64,000 nt of DNA, from NCBI GenBank assembly GCA_048013815.1, contig CM106585.1, positions 5,456,001 to 5,520,000 of the forward strand, in the 5' to 3' direction. The position numbers and the translations under genes were made by a program. Of the stretch, positions 25,623 to 37,785 are shown piece after piece; within the stretch, counting starts at the first letter, position 1; every line of letters begins with the position of its first letter. The DNA is from Setoptus koraiensis (taxonomy: Eukaryota > Arthropoda). The notes beneath the pieces were generated by a model that was not told the DNA's origin, did no database searches, and saw only the letters and a program-made list of their open reading frames with translations.

Positions 25623-27353
25623 GCGAGCCGAGCGAGCAAAGTTGCCCGTTGTCAAAGTGTGACTTTGGGGCCGCTCCGTTGCCACAAAGTCGCCAGCTCG
25701 ACAAACAACGGCTCGCCGATTGCGCAACTTGCGTTTAGGGGGCCGCAAAAAATTGCACCATCACTAAGTAAATATGTGCCGACAACAACAGACAGCGCGG
25801 TCGTTTGCGCCCCCGTTTGCGCCATCATCGGCCGCATCTGTGCGCTCTGCGCCACTCTGCGCCACTCGGCGCCACGAGATGATTTAGCGACAGGCGGACC
25901 TAGCGACTGGCGCAGCCAGCGACTAGACGATCCGGAGGCACGGAGCGAGGGCGCAGAGCGAGGGGCACAGAACGGAGGGCGCAGAACGAGGGGCCCGCGA
26001 CTGTCTCGCCTTGTTGCGCTCGGGGCTCGATCGAACGGCTCGATCGCTCAATTGCCCGGCCGCTCGTTTGACGGGCGCACACAAATGGCACCGCGCGACC
26101 GCGTCGGGCGCGAGGCGTATGCCGGGCGCCGGGGGTGGCCGACCGACAGCTCGGCGGCCCACAAACTGTCGCCGGGTCTGTCTACGGGCGGCTGCACCAT
26201 TAGCGCTAGCGACAAACGAGACGCGAATCACTTATGCGGCCCATATTCATGCATGGGGTTACACATTGAGGGCCGCACTGCAAAATCGCGCAACATTGTC
26301 TCGACAAATGATGATTCATTGCGTCATAGCTTGTGTCACGTCAAGACGTTTTCGGCGCTTTAAACTGTGTGCTAAACTTGAGACTCTCACAAACTGTAAA
26401 ACACCTTGTTGTGATGTTCGGTTTGTGTGCACAATTGTTGTCAATGACGACGACTGTACTGACGCAATAATTTATCGCTAATAGACAAACGAAAGCGCCA
26501 AAAGCCGAGCAAATCCAGACACCCCAGCGGCATAATTAATTTGCGCGCGGCACAAGCCGCCGATGCTAATAAATAATGACGGCGCCCGGCGCTCACGGTT
26601 GCATAATGACACATAATAATAATGTGATGCTCGCTAATGATCGCCGCGTACGACATGATACGCAACGCAATGTGACGTAATCTGACGTAATGTGGTGCGC
26701 GATTGCGCCGCCAGTTGCCACAAGCGCGACATTATCGGCACAACCGATCGACTTGTGTCAGTGCGGCTGGCGGGGCAGCGTCACTGTCGCCACTCATGGC
26801 CGACTTGTCGGCCGAGAAACCGGGGCCCGCCGACCGGAAGTGCGGCCGACCCGATGCACGGCCAACCGGAAGCAGACGGGCAGCGCGAAACGCAGACCGA
26901 GAACAAAACAAAGCGCGTCACAGGTGCACGCTGAAAGGGCCGAGAGAGGGCGCACAGCGAGCGAATAACAAGTTGAACGGGTTTAGACGGGCGTAGAGTT
27001 AGCTTTTTAGTGTGATTTTGGTTTGACAGTTATTTGTGTCGGCGCAATACGCCAGTCGCGTTGGTGTGTAAACCTCACCACTAACAAGATTTTAGCTTGT
27101 AAGATTTGTCCGCTAGGTGACGGTGAAAACAGAAAAAAAAACGGCCGCTCCGATGCGGCAAATATGATGAATGGTGAGTGAAGCGTCGGAATGACCGGAT
27201 AAAACTAGATTTTGTCCGGCCAACTTGTTAGCCATTGCTGAAATAGGCGATAGGGGGCGCGTCGTCGGTTGTGTGCAATTGATCCCTGTGTATCAAGTGT
27301 GTGTGTGCCATTAGGCGCCTGTCACTAATGGTGTTAGTGTGTCACTAATGTGG

Positions 27354-28250
27354 TCACTTGTTGTCTGGCGGCTTGTCGGCTAGGCGGCGCTGCTCTAATT
27401 CGCGTTTGTAATTGGTCAAGAAAATATCACAATATTTTGGTGGCTCCTCCAGCTGCTGATAGAGGTCGCTGGTGGCGGCGCCGCTGAATGTGTCCTGCTG
27501 CAATTGTTTGGCATTCAGCGTCACAAACTGGGCACCGGCCGTTGTTGTGTTTGCAGTGGTTGTTGTTGTGGTTGTTGGGGTTGTTGGGTTGGTTGTGGTG
27601 GCGCTGCTGTTGCTGCAATATCCGGCCGGCCACAAGTGACAAGTGGCCTGGCTGGCCATGTGACTAGTGCTACTTCCGGCGTTGCAAGGATGCAACAGGA
27701 GCCAGGCGAGCGGACTCTTGGTGAGCGCCTCATCGTAATTGGGCGGCTTGTCCTCCATTGAGAACGATATGGAGCATATGCTTGGCGTTCTTGCCAGTCG
27801 GCGGTTGCCAGCTGCTTGTTGGCCCACTTCCGGTGCAGCAAGTTGACTAGCGTTTATGTGGTTATTATTGTTTGTTGTTGCACCATTATTGGCGGCATGG
27901 TGCAAGCTGCGATGATGCTGCTGCTGCTGCTGGTGAGTGCGGCGCAAATTAATTCTAAACTCGTTTGCGGTGGCCTGTAAATGCTGATTCAGATCGAGCT
28001 GACCGTTGTGGCCGGAGTCGAGCGGGTCGCTATAGTCGGTGTCGTCATAGTTGGTGTTGTTGTTCTTGAATTTTCGCTCTTGCAACAGCCACACAACGCT
28101 CAATAGGAGACACGATGTGGTGAAGCCAAACAAAACGGACAAAAACGCTTTCACTTCGTTCAAAAGCAATGTATTTAAATGGCTACTACACAGACCGAGC
28201 GCGATCAATACGTAGGCTAAAACAATTGCACTTGTCCATGTCAGATTCAT
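27354..28250 (-). CDS. Intron-nested two-pass membrane protein with two PPxY motifs, 298 aa
   Basis: A complete frame from ATG 28250 to TGA 27354, with an in-frame TAG two codons before the ATG. Two hydrophobic segments lie at residues about 6-22 and 34-56, followed by a long hydrophilic tail that begins Lys/Arg-rich (ERKFKNNN), suggesting a cytosolic tail. The tail has a Gln/His run near 107-115, R-T-P-S-I-C-S at 154-160, PPNYDEA at 169-175, a Thr run near 218-232, and PPKY at 270-273. PPxY motifs bind WW domains, classically those of Nedd4-family ubiquitin ligases (family knowledge). The arrangement resembles membrane adaptors of those ligases, but I do not recognise the family. It sits inside the PDE4 intron on the same strand. 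No AATAAA or ATTAAA is visible on the minus strand between 27353 and 26900, so the 3' end is unresolved. An upstream exon adding residues cannot be excluded. Confidence 0.65.
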   Translation of the reverse strand: MNLTWTSAIVLAYVLIALGLCSSHLNTLLLNEVKAFLSVLFGFTTSCLLLSVVWLLQERKFKNNNTNYDDTDYSDPLDSGHNGQLDLNQHLQATANEFRINLRRTHQQQQQHHRSLHHAANNGATTNNNNHINASQLAAPEVGQQAAGNRRLARTPSICSISFSMEDKPPNYDEALTKSPLAWLLLHPCNAGSSTSHMASQATCHLWPAGYCSNSSATTTNPTTPTTTTTTTANTTTAGAQFVTLNAKQLQQDTFSGAATSDLYQQLEEPPKYCDIFLTNYKRELEQRRLADKPPDNK

Positions 28251-28310
28251 TATCCGCTACTGGGCCAACACTGAGCAAACTCGCCATAAACCGATCGGCC
28301 CCGACAGGCA

Positions 28311-28482
28311 TTTGTCGCTGTTGTCGCTGTTGTTGTTCAGTGTTGTTCAGTGTTGTTGTTGCTGCTGTTGTTGTTGCTGTTCAATGTCGCTGTTGTTGCT
28401 GTTCAGTGTCGCTGTTGTTGTTGTTCAGTGTCGCTGTTGTTGCTGTTCAGGGTCGCTGTTGTTGTTGTTCAGTGTTGTTGTT
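28311..28482 (-). repeat. CAA-rich imperfect tandem repeat upstream of the nested PPxY gene
   Basis: On the minus strand this reads as repeated CTGAACAACAACAGCGACA-like units of 17-19 bp, about seven imperfect copies, starting some 60 bp upstream of the PPxY gene's ATG. It may be an unstructured CAA-type 5' leader or just an intronic triplet-derived minisatellite. Confidence 0.7.
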
Positions 28483-28732
28483 GTTGCCGAACACCGACGG
28501 GTCTATCGATCAATTGGCTGCTCTCGATTAATTGCAAATCTCATCTGTTTGCCGAGCGCACAGATTTTCAGCGTCTGACAATTTATTCATTATCGCCACT
28601 TTATTATCATGCACACGGTGCATCATGAGCCGTGTGGTTATAGGCAGCGCGCACAAACGAACGTCGGCTGCTAATTAGTTGGCAGTTGGCAAATATCGCC
28701 CGTCGTCGTTCGTCCGCCCGCAAACCACAGCG

Positions 28733-28797
28733 CCAACAACCGCCGAGCAACAACCGCCGAGCAACAACCGCCGAGCAACAACCGCCGAGCAACAACA
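28733..28797. repeat. 14-bp repeat CAACAACCGCCGAG
   Basis: Four to five near-perfect copies. Confidence 0.95.
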
Positions 28798-30187
28798 GCC
28801 AAATCACAGCAGAGCAAGCATGAGATGACGTTGCACGTTGGGAAAATCAGCGTAACTCGCTGCTAGTAACATAATCGCTCGGCTAATGCCGCACTAATGA
28901 CATGGATTACATCATTGAAATAATTGTAAATGATTATACAATTGTATCACACAATTTCTATGCACGCCAGCCAGCCAGCCAGCCAACTGTGTGCCCATTC
29001 GCGTACAGTGCGCAGTTGCCAACATGATGTCGATTAACGTCGAGCCGGCAGATATTTCGTGTTACGCCGCTCTCGCCGCCAGGTACACACACACACATTA
29101 CATAATGTTGGCTGTTACATAATGAAGCTGCGATCAGTGCTGCTGTCACATGCAACTTGAGCCGTCTGCTGGTTGCTGCACGATGCAACAATGATAAATT
29201 GCTCTGCTCATAATTATTACAACTAACGCGATTATTATTACATTATGTAACAATTATTATTATTATTACTATTATAGTTATTGCCATCATTATTATTACT
29301 ATTGCCATTATTGCCATTATTGTGCGCCGATGACCATGAGCGCGTTGCATGCTGTTGTCTTGTTGACTCTGTCTATTACTTGTTGGTATTAGGTGCGATA
29401 TGGCTACACCGAGATACGGCCATCGAAGCCATCGAAACGCGCACTCAAAAAAGTCACTCTAAATCTAAATTAGCAGTGAGTGTCTAATGAGCAGTGTGAC
29501 AGCCAATTAGTAGCTACTGATGATTGGCGCCGATTGGCAACGGCACCAATGATGCCAGTTACCATTAACAGTGCACGTTGTTGTTGGCAATGGCAACAGC
29601 GCGATAACAACAACAACACATCTTACGTAATAGGCACCCTAATCGCCAGTAAGCCCTGGCCTCAGCTCGCACGCTGAGTGCAGCGTTTATTGCGAGCGAG
29701 CTGCAATCATTATGACAAATTAAGATAAATAAGACAAATGAGGATAAACAATCATCGCGATGCAGCTACCACCGAACAACAGAACAAGCCCACACAAGTC
29801 GCCGGCTGACAACAACAACGACCACAGCGACGACGACGACAACATCGACGACGACAGCAACAACAACGACAAACAGCAACAACAACGACAAACAGCAACA
29901 ACAATACGTCACGTTGCGCAATAGCTCATTAGCGACGCTGTCGTAATTGTTTGTCGACGATACCGGCCGGCGATGTTGCTGTCAGTGGCCTGCGCGTAAC
30001 GTGCACGAATGTCTAAATTGCAATTGTCAACATGCCGCCATTTAGACACAAATGGATCGAATTTATCGTTGCCGTGATAATAAAAAACAAATTGAATTGG
30101 CCGGAAATCAATCAACTGGGCGCGCGACGTAGCGTCGATTTGCGGATATCCGACGGGCTGATTTCATTCTGGCAGAGCTATAAATAG

Positions 30188-30249
30188 ACACATCGCATAA
30201 ATATCGCATAAATATCGCATAAATATCGCATAAATATCGCATAAATATC
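30188..30249. repeat. 11-bp repeat CGCATAAATAT
   Basis: Five perfect tandem copies and a degenerate sixth. Confidence 0.95.
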
Positions 30250-31769
30250 ACACAACTAAATCAGCGCGCCATCTGAACAATCGGCTCAATCGGCTGGCTG
30301 ATCGGCACATCGGCACGCGGCGACGGCGTGCGATAAAGTTGGTTTTACTGTGTGGCGCGCAGGTAACTAATTACTTAATTACTAATTAACTTTGCCACAA
30401 ACAACACAATGGACACAACAGCTGACAAAGGAAATCACTGCATGTGTTTGTGTTATTGCAAGCGCAACACAAAATCAACATCAACAACAGCAGAACAAAA
30501 TTGATTGATTGCACAACAAATCTCACACAGCGAGCTAAATTCTGGCCCAATTCAGAGGCCCCATTCTGGCTGACAATTGTGACCGGCCGTGTTGCCGGCT
30601 ATCACGTGAATTAATCAATGGACCACCAGCAATTATTGCTGGCATTTGCTGAGCCAAAATGGCAAACAAATAGGCCGCTACATGCGTGGGCGTACAGTGT
30701 GCAGGGCCGCACAGTAGTGACTGATTGGCCAGAGATTAGGTCTTGACATTGGTGTCCGTTGGGCGCCGCGAAAAACACCGCCCATCGATTGATGCGATTA
30801 ATCTCATTGTTCGTCTGTCTTATTGTTGCACTGGCTTCGTTTGGCGTTGCTGCTGGCCAATCTGATCGTCGAGCTCGTCGCTGCCCTCACATAACCAGCG
30901 TCCAATAACCCGTTTTACCTGTGTGTCAGCCGTCGGTATTTGGTCAGTCATTTTGTAACATGATCGCGGCGTTATATACCAAGACGGGAAAAAGCTATAT
31001 GATATGTTGTCAGCAGTCTGTTACGTAATTATTATTGCGTTGCGAGCATAGTGGCATAAAGCGTGTGACATAAACAACTAACGCAATTTGGGCGCCACTT
31101 TTAATTAGAAAGATAAAATTAGAAAGCTGACAACTGCCCGTTATATATACATATACTATTTATAACAATATTGCAGCCTTAATGGCCCACAGCGGGCCCC
31201 AATTTCCGGCGCGGCTCGCTGTCTGCAGGCACCATCGACCTGCTAACTGGCGACTGGCAACTGGCAACTGGTAAGCGTAACTTTAGCTCACGAGCTGTCC
31301 TAATTGTGTGAGAGCTAGTGACCAAACGACCAAGCGAACAACTGTGACGTAACAGTTGCGTGGTTTAAATGATACACATGTTACACGTGCAATCCGTTAT
31401 TCGTTGCATTCCCGTCGGCTTGCGATCGCGCCCAACCAGATGGCGCCACACACTCGCATTGTCGACAGTCACTGTCGGACAGTGTCGGTTGCCGCAACGG
31501 CCTCGCCATTTTGCCGAGGCCTCAATCCGTTTGTTGCGCAACATTTGCGCCTCATTTAATGGGGTCGCTCGTTTGAGCGAAATTGCTTGCGTATGCGAAC
31601 AACATTTTTTCCTTGGTGAATTTGACTCAATTTGATAATGGCGACAAACAAAACAATCTCGCTAGCCGCTCGAGCGACCGATCTCGCCCGATCGAGCCGG
31701 CGAAAAACAAGCAAAGTGTCGCTTTTCTGTCGGCGACGAGCCTCTCAATATCACGTGCCTGGTATCATG

Positions 31770-31822
31770 GTATTTTGGTATTTTGATATTTTGGTATTTT
31801 GGTATTTTGGTATTTTGGTGGG
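31770..31822. repeat. TATTTTGG repeat
   Basis: About six 8-bp units. Confidence 0.9.
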
Positions 31823-32225
31823 GCCGATTCGTTTGTTTGCGAATCGGCGACAAGTTGTTGTGTTACTCAAGTATTGCTTTCTGTGATCATTGGCGCCCGA
31901 TAGAGGCCAATGAAACAAATATCATGTAAATAAAAATATACCCTGTAAATATTATACCCTGACTTTGGCTAATTCAAGGCCACATGAGCGCCATCTGTCG
32001 GCGCGAAATGAAGTGCGCCGGGGCCCCAGTGGGGCGGCCGGCCACCATGTGACCGAATGAAGAATTGCATGCAGAAACAACCGGCTGTCAACTGTCACCG
32101 TTGACACTGTCACCGTTGACGGCAGCTGCTTGTAATTGGCCGGTGACAGTTGGCGACAAGTGGCAATAATGAAAAAAAAAATTGGGGCCAGATATGAGAG
32201 ATAATTCAATTTTGGGTTCACTTAC

Positions 32226-32414
32226 CATTCGCTTCCTATTGAGGAGTGGCGCGATACGGTCTTTGGCGATGTCTCAAAATCGTTGTCGCTTCTGTAAAGG
32301 AATGACTCGCGCCTCGTCTGTGGCTCGCGCAATATCAATCCGGTGGAGGGACTTCCTGTTGCGTCGAGCATGTTTGCTCTGTTTTGTTGATTGTGCGGAT
32401 TATCACTGTCCAAG
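32226..32414 (-). CDS. PDE4: PDE4 UCR1 exon (first half of upstream conserved region 1)
   Basis: This 189-nt exon runs from acceptor CCGCAG|C at 32415 to donor TG|GTAAGT at 32225. It contributes one base to a split Ser codon, 62 full codons and two bases of the next codon. The peptide contains SPSTGLIL, then RRESFLYRSDNDF, then SPKTVSRHSSIGSE, matching in order the PDE4 segment that starts UCR1. RRES is the conserved PKA site whose phosphorylation activates long PDE4 forms (family knowledge). Differences from the usual animal sequence include SDND where SDSD is usual, and TVSRHSSIGSE where SMSRNSSIASE is usual. The acceptor has a weak pyrimidine tract, but a T/A-rich run precedes it. It joins in phase to the exon ending at 60317 or to the one ending at 33728. 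The codon split at its 3' end would be TGN, followed by the missing exon expected to start with His-Gly. Confidence 0.92.
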
Positions 32415-33727
32415 CTGCGGTTGCGGTTGCGGTTGGCACACACCAAATTGTAAATATAAGTATATATAAATATAAATATGTAATCGTCAATCATTTCACG
32501 TATTAGTGCGTGCATCATTTGCATAATTGTTTGTGTTGTGTCCATCATTATTGTTGCGCAAGTTGGTTGGCGCGATTTATTTTGCGCGGCGAGGCCCCAA
32601 ACGCGTAATAACGATAATAACGGTTGAACAGCGCCGATAATGACGGTTGAACAACAACAGTTGAAAACACGGGACAAAAGAGAGGGCAAACAGATTAGAT
32701 TGGATCGGATCGCATTAATCGTTGATTAGCTATTGTGCGCGGCTGCCGCGATATGTCTCGACAACTAATTTATGGGCTCCGTTCTCGTCGTGTGAATCGC
32801 CCAACGGAACTGGCAAGATTGCAAATCAAAGGGAACGAAGCGAATTCGCATTTACATTTTCGCGCAAATTTGCCAGCAGCCATTCAGTGCAATCAAATAG
32901 GAGTAGAAATAGAAATTACAATGCCGACTCGCCAAGCGGCCATTCGCTAAAATACAAATTGACTGTTTTAAATTAAGCCTGGCGGCTTCAGCCATGTGTA
33001 AGAACAACATTACTCAGATTGACAGCTCAACTGACATGTTGTGCTGCTGCTGCCAGCGGCCCCTGTCGGTGGCTGGCTCCACCGATGGGTGACCTAATCG
33101 GCGGACACGAATCGGGATGAGTCGCCAGGGCTGTCGCAATCGGCTTGCGACAACTAGATGCGGTAGCTCGGGCAAAAAGCGCCCCAAGATGATGCGCTTT
33201 TGGTAGCCAATCTTGAGCTAGGGCAATGCCCAAATGAAAAATGAACGCTGCCATTTTCCGGCCCGACAGTTGACCGGCCGCTCAACTCGGGCCGGCCGAA
33301 AAGGGGTGCTCGCAAAGCGTTTAGGCAAGCATGTCGGCTCGTGCAACTGATCGTGCAACTGATCGTGCAATTGATCGTGCAGTTTAGCTCGCGAGGCGAT
33401 CATCGCGCGAGCTGGCCGTGACAATATCTTAAAAAAAATAATTTGAATATCCCTACTGCTGGCGCCGTATTGGCCGATGCGAATTTTGCTGCTGTTGGCA
33501 CACAACAAAACAATTGACAACAATTGAATTATCAATCGTTAAATTGTCCAATTCTGAGCGATTTGAATTGTGCGATTGTGTCGCGCGGACCGACGCATCG
33601 GGGGCCCGATCAGGCGACAAGCGCAAAAAGAAAACATGTCGCTGAGGCCGGAAATAAGTGTCGATAAGTATGACACCATTTAGGTAAAACGGTCGGCCCG
33701 AACTGTCAGCGCCGGTGAATTCATTAC
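32415..33727. other. Short intron between the 250-codon exon and the UCR1 exon
   Basis: If the candidate exon at 34479-33728 is real, this is its intron, beginning GTAATG and ending CCGCAG on the minus strand. It holds a 12-bp repeat at 33343-33386. Nothing else is recognisable. Confidence 0.5.
33343..33386. repeat. 12-bp repeat TGATCGTGCAAC
   Basis: About three and a half copies. Confidence 0.9.
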
Positions 33728-34479
33728 CCTAATTGTAGTCGCAAGGTGTGATGAGTCAATTTTCGCACAGGTAAAGAATTTTGTTGTTGACTAGGCGACG
33801 GTTGTTGCACGTGAGCGCATATCGTGGGCGTTGGCGATGACGTGGGCGAGGTTATTGTGAGCTTGCCAACGAGCTTGGTGGCTGTGGTTGCGGTTGTTGT
33901 GGTTGTTGCGGTTGTTGGTGGTGTTGTTGTTGAGCTCGACGACGAGTCCATTGGCGACTCGTGTTTCTGTTTCAGCTTCAGCATCAATTGTTGCGACTTT
34001 TGATGCTGTTGTTGCTGTTGCTGCTGATGCTGCAAATCGAGCTGCATCTGGCCGCTCTGACCGGAAGTTGGTGCGCACGTGGTCAGCTGAGTGCGCGGCT
34101 GTTGCAGTTGTTGTTGTGTCAGTGGTTGTTGTTGTGGTGGTTGCTTTTGCTGTTGATGGAGTTGTTGTTGTTGTTGCTGTTGCTGACAGGTTGAACTGGC
34201 GTAACTGAATATTGATGGGCGCTGCTGGGCCCGCTCGAGCTGGCCCGTCGCCGCACAAGTCGCTGCACAAGTCGCCGCACAAGTCGCCGCACAAGTCGAC
34301 CCCAGCAGACCGCTGCCGCAAGTGGGCGGCGCTCCCGTGGCGGGCGGCAAAAAAGCCGCGCTCGCCCGGGGTGACGTAACTCGGGGCACCCTGCCCAGTA
34401 TAATGGGCGATCGTGCACCCTGCGCGGCTTGCGGTGCCGGCGACTGTTGCGGGTTGGCGCCTTGCTGCTGCATGGTCAT
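33728..34479 (-). CDS. PDE4: Candidate alternative first exon of PDE4, 250 codons, just upstream of UCR1
   Basis: The frame opens at ATG 34479-34477 (a second ATG follows two codons later), with an in-frame TAA seven codons upstream. It runs 250 codons plus two bases to a donor TTAGG|GTAATG, then hits a stop. Spliced to 32414, the split codon becomes GGC and the product reads LRLQLG followed by LDSDNP of the UCR1 exon, so the frame is kept over an intron of only about 1.3 kb. The protein is rich in Gln, Ser and Thr. It has four tandem A-A-T-C units near residues 65-80, a Gln run, and a basic, more ordinary C-terminal stretch (LPVRKLTHHTLRLQL). It carries no motif I know from other PDE4 N-termini. 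Assignment rests on position, strand, start context and matching phase; the donor is moderate. It could be a chance open frame. Confidence 0.55.
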
Positions 34480-35613
34480 TGCTTGCAAGTCATCTGATTA
34501 GGGCGCTAATTTTGCGCGATGTCGCTCGCGTTGTTTGATTTGATATTTGACTGGTAACTCTTGTTTGTCGCTGCTCGATTTCACTGTTCAATTTTTATCT
34601 TTTTGATTCACTATTGCGGCCGATAACTGTCGTTGTTGTTGTTGTTGCAATTGTAACTGTTTCGATTCACTGTCATTTTTATCCGTTCGCTCGTTTATTT
34701 TCGGTTCGTTCGCTCGTTTGCTCGTTCGCTGGTTTATTCGTTCGCTGGTTTATTGGCTCATTCGCTGATTGGTTTATTGGCGCGGTAATTAGTGCGAACG
34801 GTACGGCGGTGTGAATCCCGCTAAAACAAACGTTTGAAACGCGCTCGAAATGCGACGAGCATGACGGCAAACGCGACGGCCGACACCAATTAAACTGATT
34901 GACAGCCGCCGCTGCCGCGTCTAGACACACTGCGCGCCGTATCTGTCACTGTCAGCCGATGCCTATTTGTGTGCCATTTGATGCCCGGCAAAACGCAATG
35001 ACAGAGCCAGCTCGCTGCGTGAGTTATGGGCTATGATGTGCGGCTGCAAATACGGCACGTTACGTTACGTTACGTAACAGCCAACTGACTACTAACAGGC
35101 TAACGTAACAGGCGCTTCGATTAGCGTTGATTTTGCGCTGATTTGCGTTGTCGCATCTTGTCGCTCATCCGTTCAATCGGCTGTGTTTCTGCTTCTAAAT
35201 TATTATTATTTTCGTATTATTCGCGTCGTATTATTCGCGTCGTATTATTCGTGTCGTGGCGCAGTTGGCTGGGCGCTCAATGTCGCCGGCGGGTGTTTAT
35301 CGCGATGCTGGCGCTGATCTCGTTTTGCGTAGCGGCGCGCTGGCCGATTATTCGCGCTTTTATGATAAAAGTTTTATTATTATGAGCAGTCGTCGCATAA
35401 CTTGTATCTTGACGTAACTTGTTCTCGCTCGGGCCGCCAACTCGGGCTGGTCGCTGCAATCGCGGCAGCGGCGCCGGCGCCGGCAAATCGGGCCGGCGAG
35501 CGATCAGCGACGGCACTGATCAGGCGCACAATTATGCTGATGTCGCAGTTATGTTGTCGTCGCAATTATGTGTCGCTGCGTCGGGCCGGTCGGGCGGACT
35601 CCGCCTCTCTCAT

Positions 35614-35682
35614 TGTGTCGTCGTCGTCGTCGTCGTCGTGTCGTCGTCGTCGTGTCGTCGTCGTCGTGTCGTCGTCGCCGTG
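35614..35682. repeat. GTC triplet tract
   Basis: (GTC)n interrupted by GTGTC. Confidence 0.9.
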
Positions 35683-36049
35683 GCTGTCGGCGAATTTCTC
35701 ACGTTATTTAAGGTTACAAATTTCGGCGACACAATGACTCGCTTATTATTCAAACGCTCGCTTTGTTTTTGTTCTCGCTGGGCTCGCTCGGCGTCGCCGG
35801 ATTGTCTCGGCCGCGAGTTATCTGTGTCGCCGCCGAGACGCTCCACAAGCGCAGACCCGACAAACTCACACAGATAAACAAATTTTGTGTCGCGACTCGC
35901 GATTCGCGCGACAACTTTCGCTGCTGCGCTGACACTTGAGTGTGTCAGCCGGCGCGACAATTGCGAGGCCCGCAAGCTGCCAAGACGCAACCGTGGCCTG
36001 TCAGCGTCGCTCCAAATTGCTGGCCTCTCGTCGGCTTCTCGCGTCTGTT

Positions 36050-36172
36050 CTTCCGCCTGTTCGCGGCTTCTTCGCTTCTTCGTCGCTTCTTCGCTTGTTC
36101 GTCGCTTCCTCGGCGCTTGTTGGGCGCTTGTTCGTCGCTTGTTCGGCGCTTGTTCGCAAACTCGTTTGTTTG
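36050..36172. repeat. TTCGTCGCTTGTTCGGCGC tract
   Basis: Imperfect Pyr-rich units around CGCTTCTTCG and GCGCTTGTTCG. Confidence 0.8.
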
Positions 36173-37689
36173 TTTGCGGGCAACTGCGCCCGCTAGGTGA
36201 AAGTCGCGGTTTGACGCGCGCCGCTCCGCTCTTGTCACTGTTACTCGCCCGACAAGCCAAGTGTCACCGATCACACACTCACCGACGCCGCTACTGGCTA
36301 CTGACGCAACTAGCCAGACAATTTTGGCGAGACACAAATAGCGCCCGGCCAGCCCGCACAGATGCCATTTGCATTTGGCCGGCCCGTACGGGCCGGGCCG
36401 GCGCGTTGCATGCGCGCAGCCAGCTCGTTTCGTCGGGCGCCCGCGGACGACGCAACCGGGCAGCCGGACAACAACAACCTAACGCAACTCGCGGCAATTC
36501 GGGCACCGCGCAGCCGCACACCAAACTGGCGCCCCAATTGGCGCTCGCGACGCCACACAATTGGCTTCTCGATTCATTTCATTGTGGTTGCTGCGCAATT
36601 GGCGCGACCGGCGCCCGAGCGACGGTGCCCGAGCGGCTGGCGCCCTAGCGACCGGGCCATCGGCACTCTGTCGGCACAGGGGACAGAGGCAAACAAGGGT
36701 TTGCGTCACTCGAGTCCGCCCCCAATTCGGGCCGCCGCCGACACTCCGTTCGGGCCGCCGCCGACGCCCAACTCGGGCCGACCCGTGTCGTGCGGGCGGC
36801 GAGCGGCCGCCGAGCAGCGCTGCGCCCCAAACGTCAGCGTCGGCTGGCTCCGATGACACGAGACAACGACGCCGGGCGCACAACCTTTCGGCAGCTCATA
36901 AGTCACCCGACAGACACACAAACGCCATCAATGCCAATACTATTGTGCGTACAGTTACATAATTGAAATATCGAGCCAATTTCCAGTGGCCGTTGAGTCG
37001 CCGGCGGAGTGGGCGACTGGCGCGCTGACAATGACAACTGGTCGCCGCAAATGGCTGCTGTCGGCCCGTCGGCCCGTAGGCTAGACTTTTGGCCCGGCAA
37101 ACAGCGCCGACCCGACGGACGCCGGCGACCGGGCCATCGGCGGCTTGATTGCCGGCGGAGAGTCGCTTGATTACGGGCGAGTCGGGCGAGCCGAGTGCAC
37201 CTCGGCTGCGAGTGCAATGAATAAAACGAATGGCTGAAAACAAAACAAACTAAATGGATTATCCTTATATTTATTGCAGCCATTATTATGCCGTGGCATT
37301 ATCATATTATGCCACTGCTGCCACCGGGCGCCGTCAGCTCGCCTGGCAGCCGCAATTATTTAGCTTATTTAGCTAGTTGTTGCTGGCTGTTGTTGGATTG
37401 CTGTAATATATAGCAGCGTATAGTGATATAGCAGCCGTCGACGGCATGTCAGTTGCGTAACATTTGGCACGGCACTCAAACAGAGACATAAATAGTTAGA
37501 TAAACACGAAATGAAACATGAATGAATTAGCCGATCGCGGCTGATTTATGTTTTCAGTTATTGTTTTTATTGGTTGCGCCATCGACGCCGCCGTCAGTGT
37601 CAGCAACCGAGTTGCGCAACCGACGCCAGCAACAACAATATGTCGACTTGCTCGCAAACTGCACAACAAACACCGCGAGCGGGGCCCGA

Positions 37690-37785
37690 CGAGCAGCCCG
37701 ACAAGAGCAGCTCGACAAGAGCAGCTCGACAAGAGCAGCTCGACAAGAGTAGCTCGGCAAAAGCAGCTCGGCAAACAAGCTCGGG
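37690..37785. repeat. 15-bp repeat GAGCAGCTCGACAA
   Basis: About six copies; AGCAGCTCG recurs in each. Confidence 0.9.

Larger units (their letters stand above)
23372..27353. other. Non-coding interval between the MFRRRAS exon and the nested gene
   Basis: Intronic or upstream flank. A run of alternating T and A next to CT repeats at 23455-23480 lies about 90-110 bp upstream of the ATG at 23371 and reads as a TATATATA-like element on the minus strand, a possible but unproven core promoter. The rest is minisatellite-rich and holds no supportable gene. Confidence 0.55.
28483..32225. other. Non-coding interval between the nested gene and the UCR1 exon
   Basis: AT-richer than the flanking parts, with few open frames. 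It holds several TTACATAA/TTACGTAA sites (29098, 29115, 29243, 29623, 31021), an 11-bp repeat at 30188-30249, CAA/CGA triplet tracts at about 29805-29905 and a TATTTTGG repeat near 31770. No gene is supported. Confidence 0.65.

Noticed and set aside
35610-36260. Minus-strand 216-residue Lys/Arg/Glu-rich frame.
   Set aside because: It opens at TTG and is built from the TTCGTCGCT and GTC repeats read backwards.
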